Source of the DNA: Burkholderiales bacterium
GTDB taxonomy: Bacteria; Pseudomonadota; Gammaproteobacteria; Burkholderiales; Casimicrobiaceae
NCBI GenBank assembly: GCA_025354165.1
Contig: JANXNI010000058.1
Coordinates: 62,001-126,000, forward strand
Reading direction: 5' to 3'
DNA: 64,000 nucleotides
Shown: piece by piece, positions 1 through 9,101 of the stretch
Layout of the letters: every line of letters starts with the position of its first letter
Numbering within the stretch: the first letter of the stretch is position 1
Notes under the pieces: generated by a model
The model's input: the letters and a program-made list of their open reading frames with translations, nothing else
Database searches by the model: none
Told to the model about the DNA's origin: nothing
Translations under genes and position numbers: made by a program

Positions 1-76
1 CACAAAATCCGGAAAGTCGACTAGCGCATAAAACACCTTGTAGCCTTCGTGAAAACGTTGTTTAAAGAAAAAGCTG
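1..76. repeat. 116-bp palindromic element, copy 1 (cut by window edge)
   Basis: Right-hand 76 bp of the dispersed element described at 10577-10692. The central AGTCGACT lies at 15-22, TAGCC at 41-45 and the terminal AAAGCTG at 70-76. These are exactly the offsets found in the six complete copies. The left 40 bp lie outside the window. A short open frame on the minus strand (147 to the edge) runs through it but is probably fortuitous. Confidence 0.75.
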
Positions 77-161
77 TAACCCCGGAACGGCGTCGCTCGT
101 CCGGGAAAATTGCGCGAATAAACGTCAGTAGCGGCGCTGTGCCGCATTCGTTTGCAGGGCC

Positions 162-1031
162 CTACTGCGCTAATCTCGCAATGCGCTGGCCCGCCGTTTC
201 GGCTGAAAGCTGAACCCGCAAACGACGCAAATCGGCCAGATAATTCAGTCCCGCAATCGCTCGCGTGCCGTACCAGCTCACATATTCGCCGTCGATAAGT
301 TCGATCGGCTGCGTCAGGTGCATCGTGCTTCGCAATTCTTCGATGTGTTCATCGCCAAACGAGTACGGCTCCGACGACAAAAAGATTCGCTCAGCGCTGC
401 GCCAAACGCTGTCGTCCGCCGCCATTTCCGGATAACGCTTTTCGGCCTGCACCGGCAACGTTTTCCAGCCCACGGTTTCGAGCATCGCGCTGACGTAGGT
501 GTCGCGTGAAATCGTCATCCACGGGTTTTTCCAGATGGCGTAGAGGACAGTTTGCGGCGGCAATGGCGCGCCGACTGCACGTGCGCCCGCGAGCGCAATG
601 GCCAGTTCGATGGCCAGACGGTGCGCGGCTTCATCCGCTGAAAAAATATGTCCCAGCAGACGGAACAGCCCCACGTTGTCGTCCGGCACCATCGGATGCG
701 TGACCACGATATTCGGAATCACTTTGCGCAGATGATCGACGTCGGCCTTGCGGTTTTCATCGATATTGACGATGACGTGCGTCGGCTCGGTGTCGATCAG
801 CCGCGCGATGTTCACATCCTTGGTGCCACCGACTTTTGGCACGTCGCGCACCGCAGGCTCAGGATGAATGCAAAACCCAGTGCGCGCGACGACCTGGTCG
901 CCCAGACCGAGTGCAAACAGCGTCTCGGTGATCGAGGGCACAAGGCAGGCGATGCGCAGTCTTGCCGGGTTGGCGAAACGGACGTGGGGACGACCTATGG
1001 CGTCGGGAATAACTTCTGGGAACGTGCTCAT
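162..1031 (-). CDS. BtuF-like cobalamin/metal-chelate binding protein
   Basis: 289 aa, helical-backbone metal receptor (TroA-like/BtuF) fold. The N-terminal half has the family pattern RIACLVPSITETLFALGLGD (from residue 25) followed by a VVARTGFCIHP segment, as in cobalamin and siderophore binding proteins. In ABC importers such proteins present the ligand to the permease, but no signal peptide is visible here and no permease or ATPase gene adjoins. A cytoplasmic or non-transport role is therefore possible. The ATG at 1031 is the only good start, with a poor ribosome site. It lies 3' of dsbA on the same strand, separated by a strong terminator, so it is probably transcribed separately. Ligand not determinable. 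Confidence 0.75.
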   Translation of the reverse strand: MSTFPEVIPDAIGRPHVRFANPARLRIACLVPSITETLFALGLGDQVVARTGFCIHPEPAVRDVPKVGGTKDVNIARLIDTEPTHVIVNIDENRKADVDHLRKVIPNIVVTHPMVPDDNVGLFRLLGHIFSADEAAHRLAIELAIALAGARAVGAPLPPQTVLYAIWKNPWMTISRDTYVSAMLETVGWKTLPVQAEKRYPEMAADDSVWRSAERIFLSSEPYSFGDEHIEELRSTMHLTQPIELIDGEYVSWYGTRAIAGLNYLADLRRLRVQLSAETAGQRIARLAQ

Positions 1032-1061
1032 CAGTCAGGACGTGGGGATGTTTCGCGCAAT

Positions 1062-1088
1062 AAAAAGGCCGCGTAGAGCGGCCCTTTT
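1062..1088 (-). terminator. Rho-independent terminator after dsbA
   Basis: Read on the minus strand there is a GGCCGC stem, a 5-nt loop, GCGGCC and then a U-run (AAAAA at 1062-1066 on the plus strand). A T-run on the other side (1085-1088) could make it bidirectional. It sits between the dsbA stop and the BtuF-like start. Confidence 0.8.
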
Positions 1089-1105
1089 AGTCATCCAATG
1101 GAAGC

Positions 1106-1768
1106 TTACTTCTTCCGCTCCGAACGCGCCTTGGCGATCACGAAATCGAGCGCGGCCGGGACGTCCTTGTGGCTGCCTTTGAGCAGGTGCGGCTGAATCT
1201 TGAATTTGCCATCGACAAAAATCATCGGCACGCTGTCGACCTGATAGTTGCTGGCGAGGGTTTTGGCGCGATTCATTTTGCTGTTGACAGCGAACGAGCC
1301 CCACATTTCTTTGACTTTGGCGACGTCCAGACCGTTGGTACCCGCCCATTCAAAGAACACATTTTCCTCCCACAATTTCACGTTGGCGCCGTGGATGGAC
1401 TGAAACACTTTGGCGGACAGATCTTCACGGCTCAACGCCTCCAGCGTGTAATAAATTTTGCCTAGATTGACCCACGCAGGCTGGAACGCGACCGGCACAC
1501 GCTTGAAGCTGACGTCGGCTGGCACTTTTTTGATCCACGGACCGAGATATTCCTCAAGGTCGCGGCAGTGCGGGCAGCCGTAGCTGTAGAACTCGATCAC
1601 TTCAATTTTCGCGCCCGACTCAACGGTCTGCACGTTTTTCAGGCGCTGATAATCTTTGCCTTCGGTTAACTGCTCTTGTGCTGTAGCCGTGAACGATGCC
1701 GCCGACGCTGCAATCACGCCACACGCCAATAAAGCCGACCATTTAGAGGATTTCATCCAACGCAACAT
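1106..1768 (-). CDS. dsbA: Thiol:disulfide interchange protein DsbA
   Basis: 220 aa. Residues 1-30 form a Sec signal peptide (basic start, hydrophobic core, ATAQ cleavage region). A thioredoxin-fold DsbA domain follows, with the CPHC active site at residues 65-68 (FYSYGCPHCRD) and the cis-proline loop SVPMIF near the C-terminus. DsbA donates disulfide bonds to periplasmic proteins and is reoxidised by DsbB. The ATG at 1768 is preceded by GGAGAC at good spacing, so it is preferred over the Met four codons in. It follows the SPOR gene and argS on the same strand, a conserved betaproteobacterial order. The gene ends at a strong terminator (1062-1088). Confidence 0.93.
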   Translation of the reverse strand: MLRWMKSSKWSALLACGVIAASAASFTATAQEQLTEGKDYQRLKNVQTVESGAKIEVIEFYSYGCPHCRDLEEYLGPWIKKVPADVSFKRVPVAFQPAWVNLGKIYYTLEALSREDLSAKVFQSIHGANVKLWEENVFFEWAGTNGLDVAKVKEMWGSFAVNSKMNRAKTLASNYQVDSVPMIFVDGKFKIQPHLLKGSHKDVPAALDFVIAKARSERKK

Positions 1769-1889
1769 AAAGTCTCCGTCTGTTTGTCTGATTGTTTGTT
1801 TAATTCGCGATCAATACGACTAACGTATCAATCAATTAGTTCGCCGACATCCTCCGCCGCCACGTCGTTAACCGACAAGCGGCCGATCA

Positions 1890-2498
1890 TCAGGGCTTGA
1901 TAACGCTCACTTCAATGCCCTGCCGCGCCAGGTCGCCGCGCACTTTGCCAGCCTCGTCCGGGTCGCGATAGGGCCCAACGCGCACGCGGTGAACCGTGCC
2001 TTTCTCGGGAACATCAGCGCTTTGAATCTGCGCTTCATAGCCAAGAATGGCGAAACGCGCGCGCTGATTTTCCGCGTCCTGCCTGTTGGCGTATGCGCCC
2101 ACCTGCAGCCAGAGGCGACCACGTGGCTCGGCGCTCGGTGCCGGCTCAGGGTCAGCTTTCGCCGCTTCGGCTTTTGGCGCAGCTTTGCCAGCTGTTGCTG
2201 ACGGCGCGGTAACGGCACTCGGCGTGCTCGACGGCAGGCCCGGCTGCACGATGCGCTCGGAATCGGGCTTGGCTTCGTCTTTGGCCAGCTCGCCAGTGCT
2301 ACCGGTCGCTTTGGGCTCCAGTTTTGGCTTGACCGGTTCAAGCTTCGAATGAGGCGTCGTTTCCGGACGGAATGGTGTGGCCTGATAGACCCAGATGGCG
2401 ATCACCCCGGCGACCACGAGACCGGCGACAAAACCGATCAGGCCTCCGAAGAAAAATGTACCGGTTTTTAGCTGAGCGGTGTCCACATTTACCTTCAC
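1890..2498 (-). CDS. SPOR-domain membrane protein (FtsN-like)
   Basis: 202 aa. Short cytoplasmic N-terminus, one transmembrane segment at about residues 15-38, a Pro/Ala/Lys-rich periplasmic linker (40-125) and a C-terminal SPOR domain (about 128-202, beginning RLWLQVGAYANRQDAE and containing VRVGPYRDPDEA). SPOR domains bind septal peptidoglycan lacking stem peptides, so a division or cell-wall role like FtsN is likely. It lies 12 bp after argS and upstream of dsbA, the usual arrangement in this group. A second SPOR protein begins at 63307; that one fits the dedD position better. Confidence 0.88.
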   Translation of the reverse strand: MKVNVDTAQLKTGTFFFGGLIGFVAGLVVAGVIAIWVYQATPFRPETTPHSKLEPVKPKLEPKATGSTGELAKDEAKPDSERIVQPGLPSSTPSAVTAPSATAGKAAPKAEAAKADPEPAPSAEPRGRLWLQVGAYANRQDAENQRARFAILGYEAQIQSADVPEKGTVHRVRVGPYRDPDEAGKVRGDLARQGIEVSVIKP

Positions 2499-2510
2499 TT
2501 TAGCGAATTG

Positions 2511-4142
2511 TCACATTTTGGTCGGTGCTGAGACACCGAGCAATTGCAGCCCATTCTTTAACACTTGTGCAGTCGCAGCGGCCAGCGATGCTCGCGCAGC
2601 CCGCAGCGCCAGATCGTCGACCCGGATCCGCTCCGCACCGTAATAGCTGTGGAACGCCGCAGACACTTCGCGTAAATAGTAGGGCAAAACATGCGGTGCC
2701 AGATCGCGCGCCGCCGTCGCCAGTAGCGCCGGATAGTCGGCCAGAATGGTGGCGAGCGCTTCCGCCTTTTCGTGGGTCAGCAGGCCGCGATCCGCCGCCG
2801 CCAGAGCCTCGTCACTGACTGCGGCTTCGCGCAACACGGAGCAGATGCGGGCATGCGCGTACTGCACGTAGTACACCGGGTTTTCTTCGGATTGCGAGCG
2901 TGCGAGGTCAATGTCAAAGGTGAATTCGCTGTCTGCTTTGCGCGAGACGAGGAAGAAACGCACCGCGTCTTTGCCGACCCATTCGATCAATTCGCCCAGC
3001 GTGATGTAGCTGCCCGCGCGCTTGGAGATTTTGACCTCTTCGCCGCCCTGCATCACACGCACCATGCTGTGCAGCAGGTAATCGGGGTAGCCCTTCGGAA
3101 TGCCCATGTCGAGCGCCTGCAGGCCCGCGCGAACGCGTGCAATGGTGCCGTGGTGATCGGTGCCCTGAATATTGACGACGGTGTGAAATCCGCGTTCCCA
3201 TTTGCTGACGTGATACGCAACGTCAGGCACGAAGTACGTATAGCCACCGGTGGCTTTGCGCATCACACGGTCTTTATCGTCGCCGTAGTCGGTGGTTTTT
3301 AGCCACAGTGCGTTGTCGAGCTCGTACGTATGGCCAGAGACCTGCAACGCGGTCACAGTTTTGTCGACACGACCGTCTGTGTAGAGCGAGCTTTCAAGGT
3401 AGTAGCAGTCGAATTTCTTGACACCAAACGCGGTTAAATCCTTGTCCTGCTCTTTGCGCAATACGTTGACGGCAAACTCGCGAACGGCAGCGCCATCATT
3501 CACGTCGCCGCCCGCAGCTACGAACTGCTTGCCAATTTCGACGATGTACTCTCCGCGATAACCATCGTCCGGCCAGCCTTCGCTGTCCGGCTCAACGCCT
3601 TTTGCGCGCAGTTGTACCGAGCGCGTCAGATTGTCGATCTGGTTGCCAGCGTCGTTGTAATAAAACTCGCGGTGCACCATGCAGCCCTGCGTTTCCAGCA
3701 GATTGCACAGCGTGTCGCCGAGCGCGGCTTGTCGCGCATGACCCGTGTGCAGCGGGCCGGTCGGATTGGCTGAAACGAATTCGACGAGCACCTTCTCGCC
3801 TTTTCGCGCATCGCCGTAACCAAACTTTTCGCCCGCCTTCAATACGTCAGCAACGACCGAAAATTTCGCGGCTGGCTTCAGGCGAATATTGATAAAGCCG
3901 GGACCGGCAATGCTGATTTCAGACACCAGCGGATGTGGCGAAGCGTCCAGCGCAGCCTTGAACGCCGCGGCCACGTCGCGCGGATTCCTGCCGAGTGGCT
4001 TCGCCAGTTGCAGTGCAATATTCGTCGCCCAGTCGCCGTGTTCCGCTTGTTTTGGCCGCTCCAGCGCTGGCACGGCGGTGTCACTCAGACCTGCACTGCG
4101 AACGCCGACGGTTAGCCATTCGATTAATTGTTCTTTTTGCAT
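2511..4142 (-). CDS. argS: Arginyl-tRNA synthetase
   Basis: 543 aa from the preferred ATG at 4142 ([10 protein letters not shown]). An upstream in-frame start would add 21 atypical residues. Class I synthetase: N-terminal Add1 domain, HIGH signature as HTGH ([15 protein letters not shown]), KMSKS-type loop VKISKRAGS and the DALR anticodon-binding C-terminus. It charges tRNA-Arg in the cytoplasm. Length fits the 540-580 aa family. First gene of an argS-SPOR-dsbA run. Copy 2 of the palindromic element lies 67 bp upstream of its start. Confidence 0.96.
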   Translation of the reverse strand: MQKEQLIEWLTVGVRSAGLSDTAVPALERPKQAEHGDWATNIALQLAKPLGRNPRDVAAAFKAALDASPHPLVSEISIAGPGFINIRLKPAAKFSVVADVLKAGEKFGYGDARKGEKVLVEFVSANPTGPLHTGHARQAALGDTLCNLLETQGCMVHREFYYNDAGNQIDNLTRSVQLRAKGVEPDSEGWPDDGYRGEYIVEIGKQFVAAGGDVNDGAAVREFAVNVLRKEQDKDLTAFGVKKFDCYYLESSLYTDGRVDKTVTALQVSGHTYELDNALWLKTTDYGDDKDRVMRKATGGYTYFVPDVAYHVSKWERGFHTVVNIQGTDHHGTIARVRAGLQALDMGIPKGYPDYLLHSMVRVMQGGEEVKISKRAGSYITLGELIEWVGKDAVRFFLVSRKADSEFTFDIDLARSQSEENPVYYVQYAHARICSVLREAAVSDEALAAADRGLLTHEKAEALATILADYPALLATAARDLAPHVLPYYLREVSAAFHSYYGAERIRVDDLALRAARASLAAATAQVLKNGLQLLGVSAPTKM

Positions 4143-4209
4143 AGCCGCAATTATCCCCGGCGCACCGATGTTGGCGTGGCATGAGCGTGTGCACGACAGT
4201 GGCACGTAT

Positions 4210-4325
4210 CAGCTTTTTACTCTAGCCCTTATTTTACAGGGGCTAGATAGTCATTTTATAAAGTATCGACTTTAGTAAAAAATGAGCGATAGCCCATATG
4301 CAGCGGACGTTACAGGCAAAAGCTG
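4210..4325. repeat. 116-bp palindromic element, copy 2
   Basis: CAGCTTTT/AAAAGCTG ends (the flanking T and A extend this to a 9-bp perfect inverted repeat). GGGGCTA at 30-36 of the element pairs perfectly with TAGCCC at 81-86, and TATCGACT sits at the centre. It occupies most of the gap between the stop of the oxidoreductase at 4344 and the argS start. See 10577-10692 for the family. Confidence 0.85.
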
Positions 4326-4343
4326 AAATTACGAATCGTGTGA

Positions 4344-5528
4344 TCAGCTCGACCGCACTATTGCTTGCAGGTTCGTCCACACGCCGTTGGCCGCGTTGGA
4401 CGCGATGCACGCCTCAATGAAATCCATCGTGTGCACGGCGTCGGCAATCGTCGGATATTGCACCGCCGCCACGACCTGATCGTTTCGGCGCGCGATGACG
4501 GCCTCGGCCGCTTCGCGGTAAATGTTGGCGAATGCTTCGAGCAGGCCTTCGGGATGACCGCGCGGCGTGCGGCTGAGTTTTGCAATCTCCGGCGGCAGAT
4601 TCACGTCACCCCGGCCAAACGTGCGCGCCGTTTCGCCTTCAAGATTCAGATGCAGATAGGCCGCATTGCGCTGCGACCAGTCGATCAGGCCGCGCTCGCC
4701 GTAGATGCGAATTCGCACGTCATTTTCGCCACCCGCCGCCGCCTGCGTGATCGTGTACTGACCGCGTGCGCCGCCGTCAAAGCGCAGGTTCGCAAGAATC
4801 GTGTCCACCACCGTGCGGCCCGGCATCAGCGCGCCCACATCGGCGCTGACCGCTGCGATTTTCTGTCCGCTGACATTGCAGGCAAGATGCTGCGCGTGGC
4901 AGCCAATCGCAGAGAACACCAGCGCCAGGCCGCTGCGATCCGCGTCAAACTTCCAGCGCTGGCTGTCGGTCATGTTGCCCTGCTCAATGGGTTTGGCGAG
5001 GCCGCTCTGGATGTACTCGACCTGCACAAAGCGCACCGCCCCAATCGCGCCATCGGCGACGAGCTGCTTGGCATACCGCGTCATCGGATACGCCGAGTAC
5101 CCGTGTGTGACGCAGAGCACGCGATCCTGTTTTTTTGCGCGAGCCGCCAGATCACGCGCTTCGCTGGCCGTCGTGCTGACCGGTTTGTCGCAGATCACAT
5201 CGAGGCCCGCATCCAGCGCCGCGACGCAATACGGGTAGTGCGTGTCGTTCGGCGTCATGATCGCGACGGCCTCAATACCATCGTCCCGCCCCCGCTCGGC
5301 CGCGAGCATGGCCGCGACATCGGCGTAACCGCGCGCGGGGTCGAGCCCGAGGCCGGCCGCCGCATCACGCGAGCGATCCGCCGTCGATGAAAAAACGCCA
5401 GCAACCACTTGCCACATGCCGTCAAACTGCGCGGCGCGGCGGTGCATGCCGCCAATCCAGGAGCTCGGGCCGCCGCCGATGATGGCCAGACGAAGGGGGC
5501 GGTGCGGCTGGTGGATGGTGGCGTTCAT
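4344..5528 (-). CDS. Gfo/Idh/MocA family NAD(P)-dependent oxidoreductase
   Basis: 394 aa from ATG 5528 (MNATIHQPHRP); a TTG start 18 bp upstream is less likely. N-terminal Rossmann fold LAIIGGG, then the family DKP motif (DVICDKPVSTTASEA, usually EKP) containing the catalytic-region lysine, then the C-terminal alpha/beta domain. Members oxidise or reduce sugars, inositols or sugar acids; the substrate cannot be predicted. Single gene, flanked by element copy 2 downstream and a broken methyltransferase gene upstream. Confidence 0.88.
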   Translation of the reverse strand: MNATIHQPHRPLRLAIIGGGPSSWIGGMHRRAAQFDGMWQVVAGVFSSTADRSRDAAAGLGLDPARGYADVAAMLAAERGRDDGIEAVAIMTPNDTHYPYCVAALDAGLDVICDKPVSTTASEARDLAARAKKQDRVLCVTHGYSAYPMTRYAKQLVADGAIGAVRFVQVEYIQSGLAKPIEQGNMTDSQRWKFDADRSGLALVFSAIGCHAQHLACNVSGQKIAAVSADVGALMPGRTVVDTILANLRFDGGARGQYTITQAAAGGENDVRIRIYGERGLIDWSQRNAAYLHLNLEGETARTFGRGDVNLPPEIAKLSRTPRGHPEGLLEAFANIYREAAEAVIARRNDQVVAAVQYPTIADAVHTMDFIEACIASNAANGVWTNLQAIVRSS

Positions 5529-5673
5529 GGTGTTGTTATTTCTCAATCGTTGGGTTCGGTATTCGTAGGCTGGACAACTGACTGCGCACCACTAGCTCGC
5601 CATATTAGTCGTTGAAATTAAGCAAAGACAATGCGCATTTTGATTCACGTTCAACCCGGCACTTTGAGAGTCA

Positions 5674-6136
5674 TCAAACCCACCGGCGCACGCGCGCGAC
5701 ATAGTCAGCGAATTCTTTTCCAAACTTGCTTTGCATGATTTTTTCCTCGGGGCCGATCTGGAAGAGATTCATGTAGAAGATGAACAGCACCGGGCCAACA
5801 AACGGCCACACTGCGCCGAGATGGACCGCCCAGGCGGTTAGTAGCACGGCCATGCCCAGATTACATGGGGTTTCGCGTTACTTTGTAGATGCCGGTCGTT
5901 ACCAGAGCGGATGACTTTTCGGGCTTCATCGGGTTCATGGTGGTCTTGGATCGACGAAAGGCCATCAAACCGAGTAAGTCGCAGGTAATCCCAAGCGCGA
6001 CCAGTGCCAGGGCAGCGACAAGTCGAATTTGCGAATCGATCGCGAGCGACGGCCCTATCTGCGACATGCCCCACATCAACGCTGCGATCAACGATGCAAC
6101 GATCGGGGGCGGAATCTTCAGTTCAAGTGACGGCAT
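5674..6136 (-). pseudogene. Isoprenylcysteine-methyltransferase-like protein, frameshifted
   Basis: Frame 1 starts at 6136 (MPSLELKIPPP) and gives two hydrophobic segments and the family motif GIYKVTRNPM. It then meets a stop at about 5868. Removing one A in ATGTAATCTGGGC restores TRNPMYLGMAVLLTAWAV and a normal C-terminus (FYMNLFQIGPEEK, ending ARVRRWV) to the stop at 5674. The product would be a roughly 154-aa integral membrane protein of the ICMT/PEMT methyltransferase superfamily, with both halves intact. This is either a recent single-base insertion or a sequencing error. Confidence 0.8.
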
Positions 6137-6161
6137 AGCGCATGAAAGGATCGTTAACGTG

Positions 6162-6449
6162 TCAGTCGTGCTTGAGGCTCTTGGTGGTAAACAAGTAGTC
6201 CTTCAACTCATGCGAGAAGCGCGCGTCATGTCGGCGTATCCATTCCAGCACCATCGACGCGTGCTCTTTCTCTTCGTCGCGGTTGTGTTCAAGGATGCCT
6301 TTGAGTTCAGGATCCTTGCAAGCCGCTGCGCGCTGGTTGTACCAGTCCACAGCTTCGAGCTCTTCCATGAGCGACACGATGGCCCGATGCATATCGCGCA
6401 CTTCGTCGTTGAGCTCTTCGATGGGTTCGTGATATCCAACGCTAGACAT
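6162..6449 (-). CDS. Encapsulin-type ferritin-like protein (EncFtn), orphan
   Basis: 95 aa from ATG 6449, chosen because AGGAG precedes it; an upstream frame extension lacks family similarity. It matches the encapsulated-ferritin family: YHEPIEELNDEVRDMHRAI, SLMEELEAVDWYNQR (first helix Glu and Trp), and NRDEEKEHASM giving the ExxH iron ligands (Glu60, His63). EncFtn forms an annular decamer whose ferroxidase centre lies between two subunits. Normally it is loaded into an encapsulin nanocompartment encoded immediately downstream or fused to it. No encapsulin gene is present here, and the protein ends ...TTKSLKHD without an evident cargo-loading extension. Confidence 0.85.
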   Translation of the reverse strand: MSSVGYHEPIEELNDEVRDMHRAIVSLMEELEAVDWYNQRAAACKDPELKGILEHNRDEEKEHASMVLEWIRRHDARFSHELKDYLFTTKSLKHD

Positions 6450-6655
6450 TTTTGATCTCCTGAGTGCGGTGTAAGTGAGTGCATATTCTGATACTGAACG
6501 GGGCAATGCTACGCGGCCCAGATCAATGTTGCGCGAACTGTGGCTCCGTGTTGATTCAGACGAGGTGGTTAGAGCAACCGGGGCGCGCTTGTCGTGAAGT
6601 CCGGAATTGCAGTGGCGTCACGCAAGGGCTGCCACTGCCGCGAGCTCATGGCGCT

Positions 6656-6734
6656 GTAGGGTGTGCACCATTGGTTAAGAAACGCAATCGTCCGATTAGC
6701 GCGACGAGGGCGCGCATTCTGATGCGCACCCTAC
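6656..6734. repeat. GTAGGGTG...CACCCTAC inverted-repeat element
   Basis: The roughly 310 bp between the EncFtn start and the next small gene hold no convincing gene. They contain an approximately 79-bp unit bounded by GTAGGGTGTGCACCAT and ATGCGCACCCTAC, near-perfect inverted ends. Repeats of this type are common between genes in proteobacteria. Confidence 0.6.
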
Positions 6735-6761
6735 TTCGCTATTTCGCTATGAATACTTGGT

Positions 6762-7022
6762 TTAGCTACGAATGCCAGACCACTCGGTTGAATCTATGCA
6801 ATATTCAAACTTCGCTTGGTCAAAAGCGGACTCAAGGGTGCCATGGTAAGTGTCCGTTAATTCTGTGCCAGACTCGCTATATCGAATCAAGTAGTAACCG
6901 GCGTCGCCATCATATTGCACCACTTGTAACGATTTGGTTCGCGAAATCGCAACACCGAATTTAGTGTGAACGGCTTCGCTTTTTAGTTCGGTGGGGAGAG
7001 TATGTTTAGCGATAATCAGCAT
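6762..7022 (-). CDS. Small hypothetical protein
   Basis: 86 aa, acidic C-terminal half (GYYLIRYSESGTELTDTYH, then ESAFDQAKFEYCIDSTEW). The composition looks protein-like: an alternating beta pattern followed by an amphipathic helix. I do not recognise the family. Start ATG 7022 has a GGGA-type site 9-12 bp upstream. No membrane segment or signal peptide. It lies alone between repeat elements, so accessory status is likely. Confidence 0.55.
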   Translation of the reverse strand: MLIIAKHTLPTELKSEAVHTKFGVAISRTKSLQVVQYDGDAGYYLIRYSESGTELTDTYHGTLESAFDQAKFEYCIDSTEWSGIRS

Positions 7023-7130
7023 CGTTGAATCCCATTTTCACGGTCTTTTCCACGGAGTTTTAGGCGTCTTTTAAGTCGTAGTCTCGTCGTTCGCGAAGCG
7101 CTAATCATTGCGGCTGCGCCGAGTCAGTTT

Positions 7131-7222
7131 ACGAGGCGGGCAGTGCCCGCCCTACCGGCTAGTGTCTACCGAGACTGTTCATTCCACCGTCACCCTAACC
7201 CTCTCCCGCAAGGGGAGAGGGG
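7131..7222. repeat. Two palindromic intergenic repeats 3' of prfC
   Basis: First, GGCGGGCA-G-TGCCCGCC followed by CTAC (about 7134-7154). Second, CACCCTAACCCTCTCCCGC with a GGGGAGAGGGG return arm (about 7190-7222). The second has a close relative at 54454-54493. Both classes resemble widespread proteobacterial REP-like hairpins. The second lies just past the prfC stop on the minus strand and may act as a transcription stop. Confidence 0.65.
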
Positions 7223-7231
7223 ACAAAACCA

Positions 7232-8866
7232 CTACGCCGCCCGCTCCAGACTCAACCCTGCATGCTCGCGCAGCGGATGAAACTGAATCTTCGGATGCCG
7301 CTCTTGCGTGAGGCGCAGGTCGTAAGTCGACGTGAGCAGATAGGCGAGCGTGTTCGCTGCGTCGTAGGCGAGTTTGGACGCGTTGTAGTCCATGAATTTC
7401 TTCATCTCGGCGGGGTCGTCGGAGGTGACCCAGCGCGCGCCGACGAACTGGCTACCGGAGAGTTTGATGTCGGCTTTGTATTCGGTTTGCAGGCGATGCT
7501 GCACGACTTCGAATTGCAGTTGGCCAATCGCACCGAGCAGCATGAGCGAGCCGAGTTGCGGCTTGAACACCTGAATCGCGCCTTCTTCCCCGAGCTGAGC
7601 TAAGCCTTGTTGCAACTGCTTGCTGCGCAGCGGATTTTTGAGCTCCACCGTCTGGAACAATTCTGGCGCGAAAAACGGCAGACCGGTGTATTGCAGGGCA
7701 GCACCCTCGGTGATGGTGTCGCCGAGTTGCACGCCGCCGTGAATGGTGAAACCGATGATGTCACCCGCGTAGGCCTCGTCCACCGCTTCGCGTCGCTGCG
7801 ACATGAAGGTGACCACGCTGGTGGGGCGCATTTCTTTCGCCGTGCGCTGCACCTTGAGCTTCATGCCGGACGAATATTTGCCGGAGCAGACGCGCACAAA
7901 CGCGATGCGGTCGCGATGCATCGGGTCCATATTGGCCTGCACTTTGAACACCACGCCGGAGAAACCTTCAGCGTCGGGCGCGATTTCGGTTGTCGAGCCA
8001 TCGGGATTCGTCGAGGCTCGCGGATGCGGCGCGGGCGCGAGGTCGACTAGCGCGTCGAGGATTTCCTGCACGCCGAAATTGTTTACGGCCGAGCCGAAAA
8101 ATACGGGCGTTTGCTTTGCGGCCAAAAACGCTTCGCGATCAAACGCGGGTGCGGCACCGGTCACGAGTTCAATGTTCGCCAACGCGTGCTCGAAGTCCAC
8201 ACCGAAACGGGCTTTGAGCGCAGCAGTTTCCGACAGCGGAATCTCTTCCAGCGCCATCTTGTCGCTGACGGTGTCTTCACCGGGCTTGAACACGCGCATC
8301 ATCTGCGTGCGTAAATTGATGATGCCGACGAAAGCGCGGCCTTGCCCGACCGGCCAGGTCATCGGCACGCAGGGCATGCCGAGTTCGGCCTCGACCTCGT
8401 CGAGCAGCTCAATCGGATCGCGGCCTTCGCGATCCATTTTGTTCACAAACGTGATGATCGGCGTGTCGCGCTGGCGACAGACTTCGATCAGGCGCTTGGT
8501 TTGCGCTTCAACACCGTTCGCCGCGTCAATCACCATCAGCGCGCTGTCCACAGCGGTTAGCACGCGGTACGTATCTTCCGAAAAATCGCGGTGACCCGGC
8601 GTGTCGAGCAGGTTGACCACGTGATCGCGGTAAAGCATCTGCATCACCGAGGAGGCGACCGAAATGCCGCGCTGCTTTTCGATCTCCATCCAGTCGGACG
8701 TGGCGTGGCGGCTCGCTTTGCGCGCTTTAACGCTGCCGGCGACGTGAATCGCGCCCGAAAACAGCAAAAGCTTCTCGGTGAGCGTGGTTTTGCCCGCGTC
8801 GGGGTGGGAAATGATGGCGAAAGTGCGGCGGCGCGCGACTTCGGCGGTATGCGGGCTGGCGGACAC
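7232..8866 (-). CDS. prfC: Peptide chain release factor 3
   Basis: 544 aa translational GTPase. P-loop SHPDAGKTTLTEK near the N-terminus, switch-I region SVASSVMQM, G3 DTPGHRDFSEDTY, G4 NKMDREG, then the elongation-factor beta-barrel and the RF3 C-terminal domain (FQTVELKNPLRSKQLQQGL). RF3 removes RF1/RF2 from the ribosome after peptide release. Length is normal for the family (about 530-545 aa). Transcribed alone. REP-like hairpins follow its stop. Confidence 0.96.
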   Translation of the reverse strand: MSASPHTAEVARRRTFAIISHPDAGKTTLTEKLLLFSGAIHVAGSVKARKASRHATSDWMEIEKQRGISVASSVMQMLYRDHVVNLLDTPGHRDFSEDTYRVLTAVDSALMVIDAANGVEAQTKRLIEVCRQRDTPIITFVNKMDREGRDPIELLDEVEAELGMPCVPMTWPVGQGRAFVGIINLRTQMMRVFKPGEDTVSDKMALEEIPLSETAALKARFGVDFEHALANIELVTGAAPAFDREAFLAAKQTPVFFGSAVNNFGVQEILDALVDLAPAPHPRASTNPDGSTTEIAPDAEGFSGVVFKVQANMDPMHRDRIAFVRVCSGKYSSGMKLKVQRTAKEMRPTSVVTFMSQRREAVDEAYAGDIIGFTIHGGVQLGDTITEGAALQYTGLPFFAPELFQTVELKNPLRSKQLQQGLAQLGEEGAIQVFKPQLGSLMLLGAIGQLQFEVVQHRLQTEYKADIKLSGSQFVGARWVTSDDPAEMKKFMDYNASKLAYDAANTLAYLLTSTYDLRLTQERHPKIQFHPLREHAGLSLERAA

Positions 8867-9101
8867 GGTATTGGGGAGTTAAGGCCGGAAAACCCTTGAT
8901 TTTAAAGGAGTTCAGCGGTTTGCAGCGCAACATTGAACGACCATCCGTCGTCGATTTGAGACATGTAATTATTTGTAATGCAGCGACACTTTGTCGGCGG
9001 TGGCGGCGTCTATATCGTTACTGACTCACGGCACTCGTGCCTGACGAACTTAATAAATCCATGTTGGGTCTATTAGGCAACAAGCTTCAAGGAGACGTAC
9101 C

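Noticed and set aside
1-147. Open frame on the minus strand reading from 147 to the left edge, about 49 residues, plausible-looking composition
   Set aside because: Half of it lies inside the edge copy of the 116-bp element, whose centre, TAGCC block and end all fall at exact offsets. It has no good ribosome site and no recognisable family.
4365-5390. 341-aa open frame on the plus strand
   Set aside because: Antisense to the Gfo/Idh/MocA gene, whose frame has clear motifs. The long opposite frame reflects GC-rich codon bias.
6479-6964. 161-aa open frame on the plus strand in the intergenic region
   Set aside because: It runs through an inverted-repeat element and antisense to the small 6762-7022 gene, with no motif or start signal.
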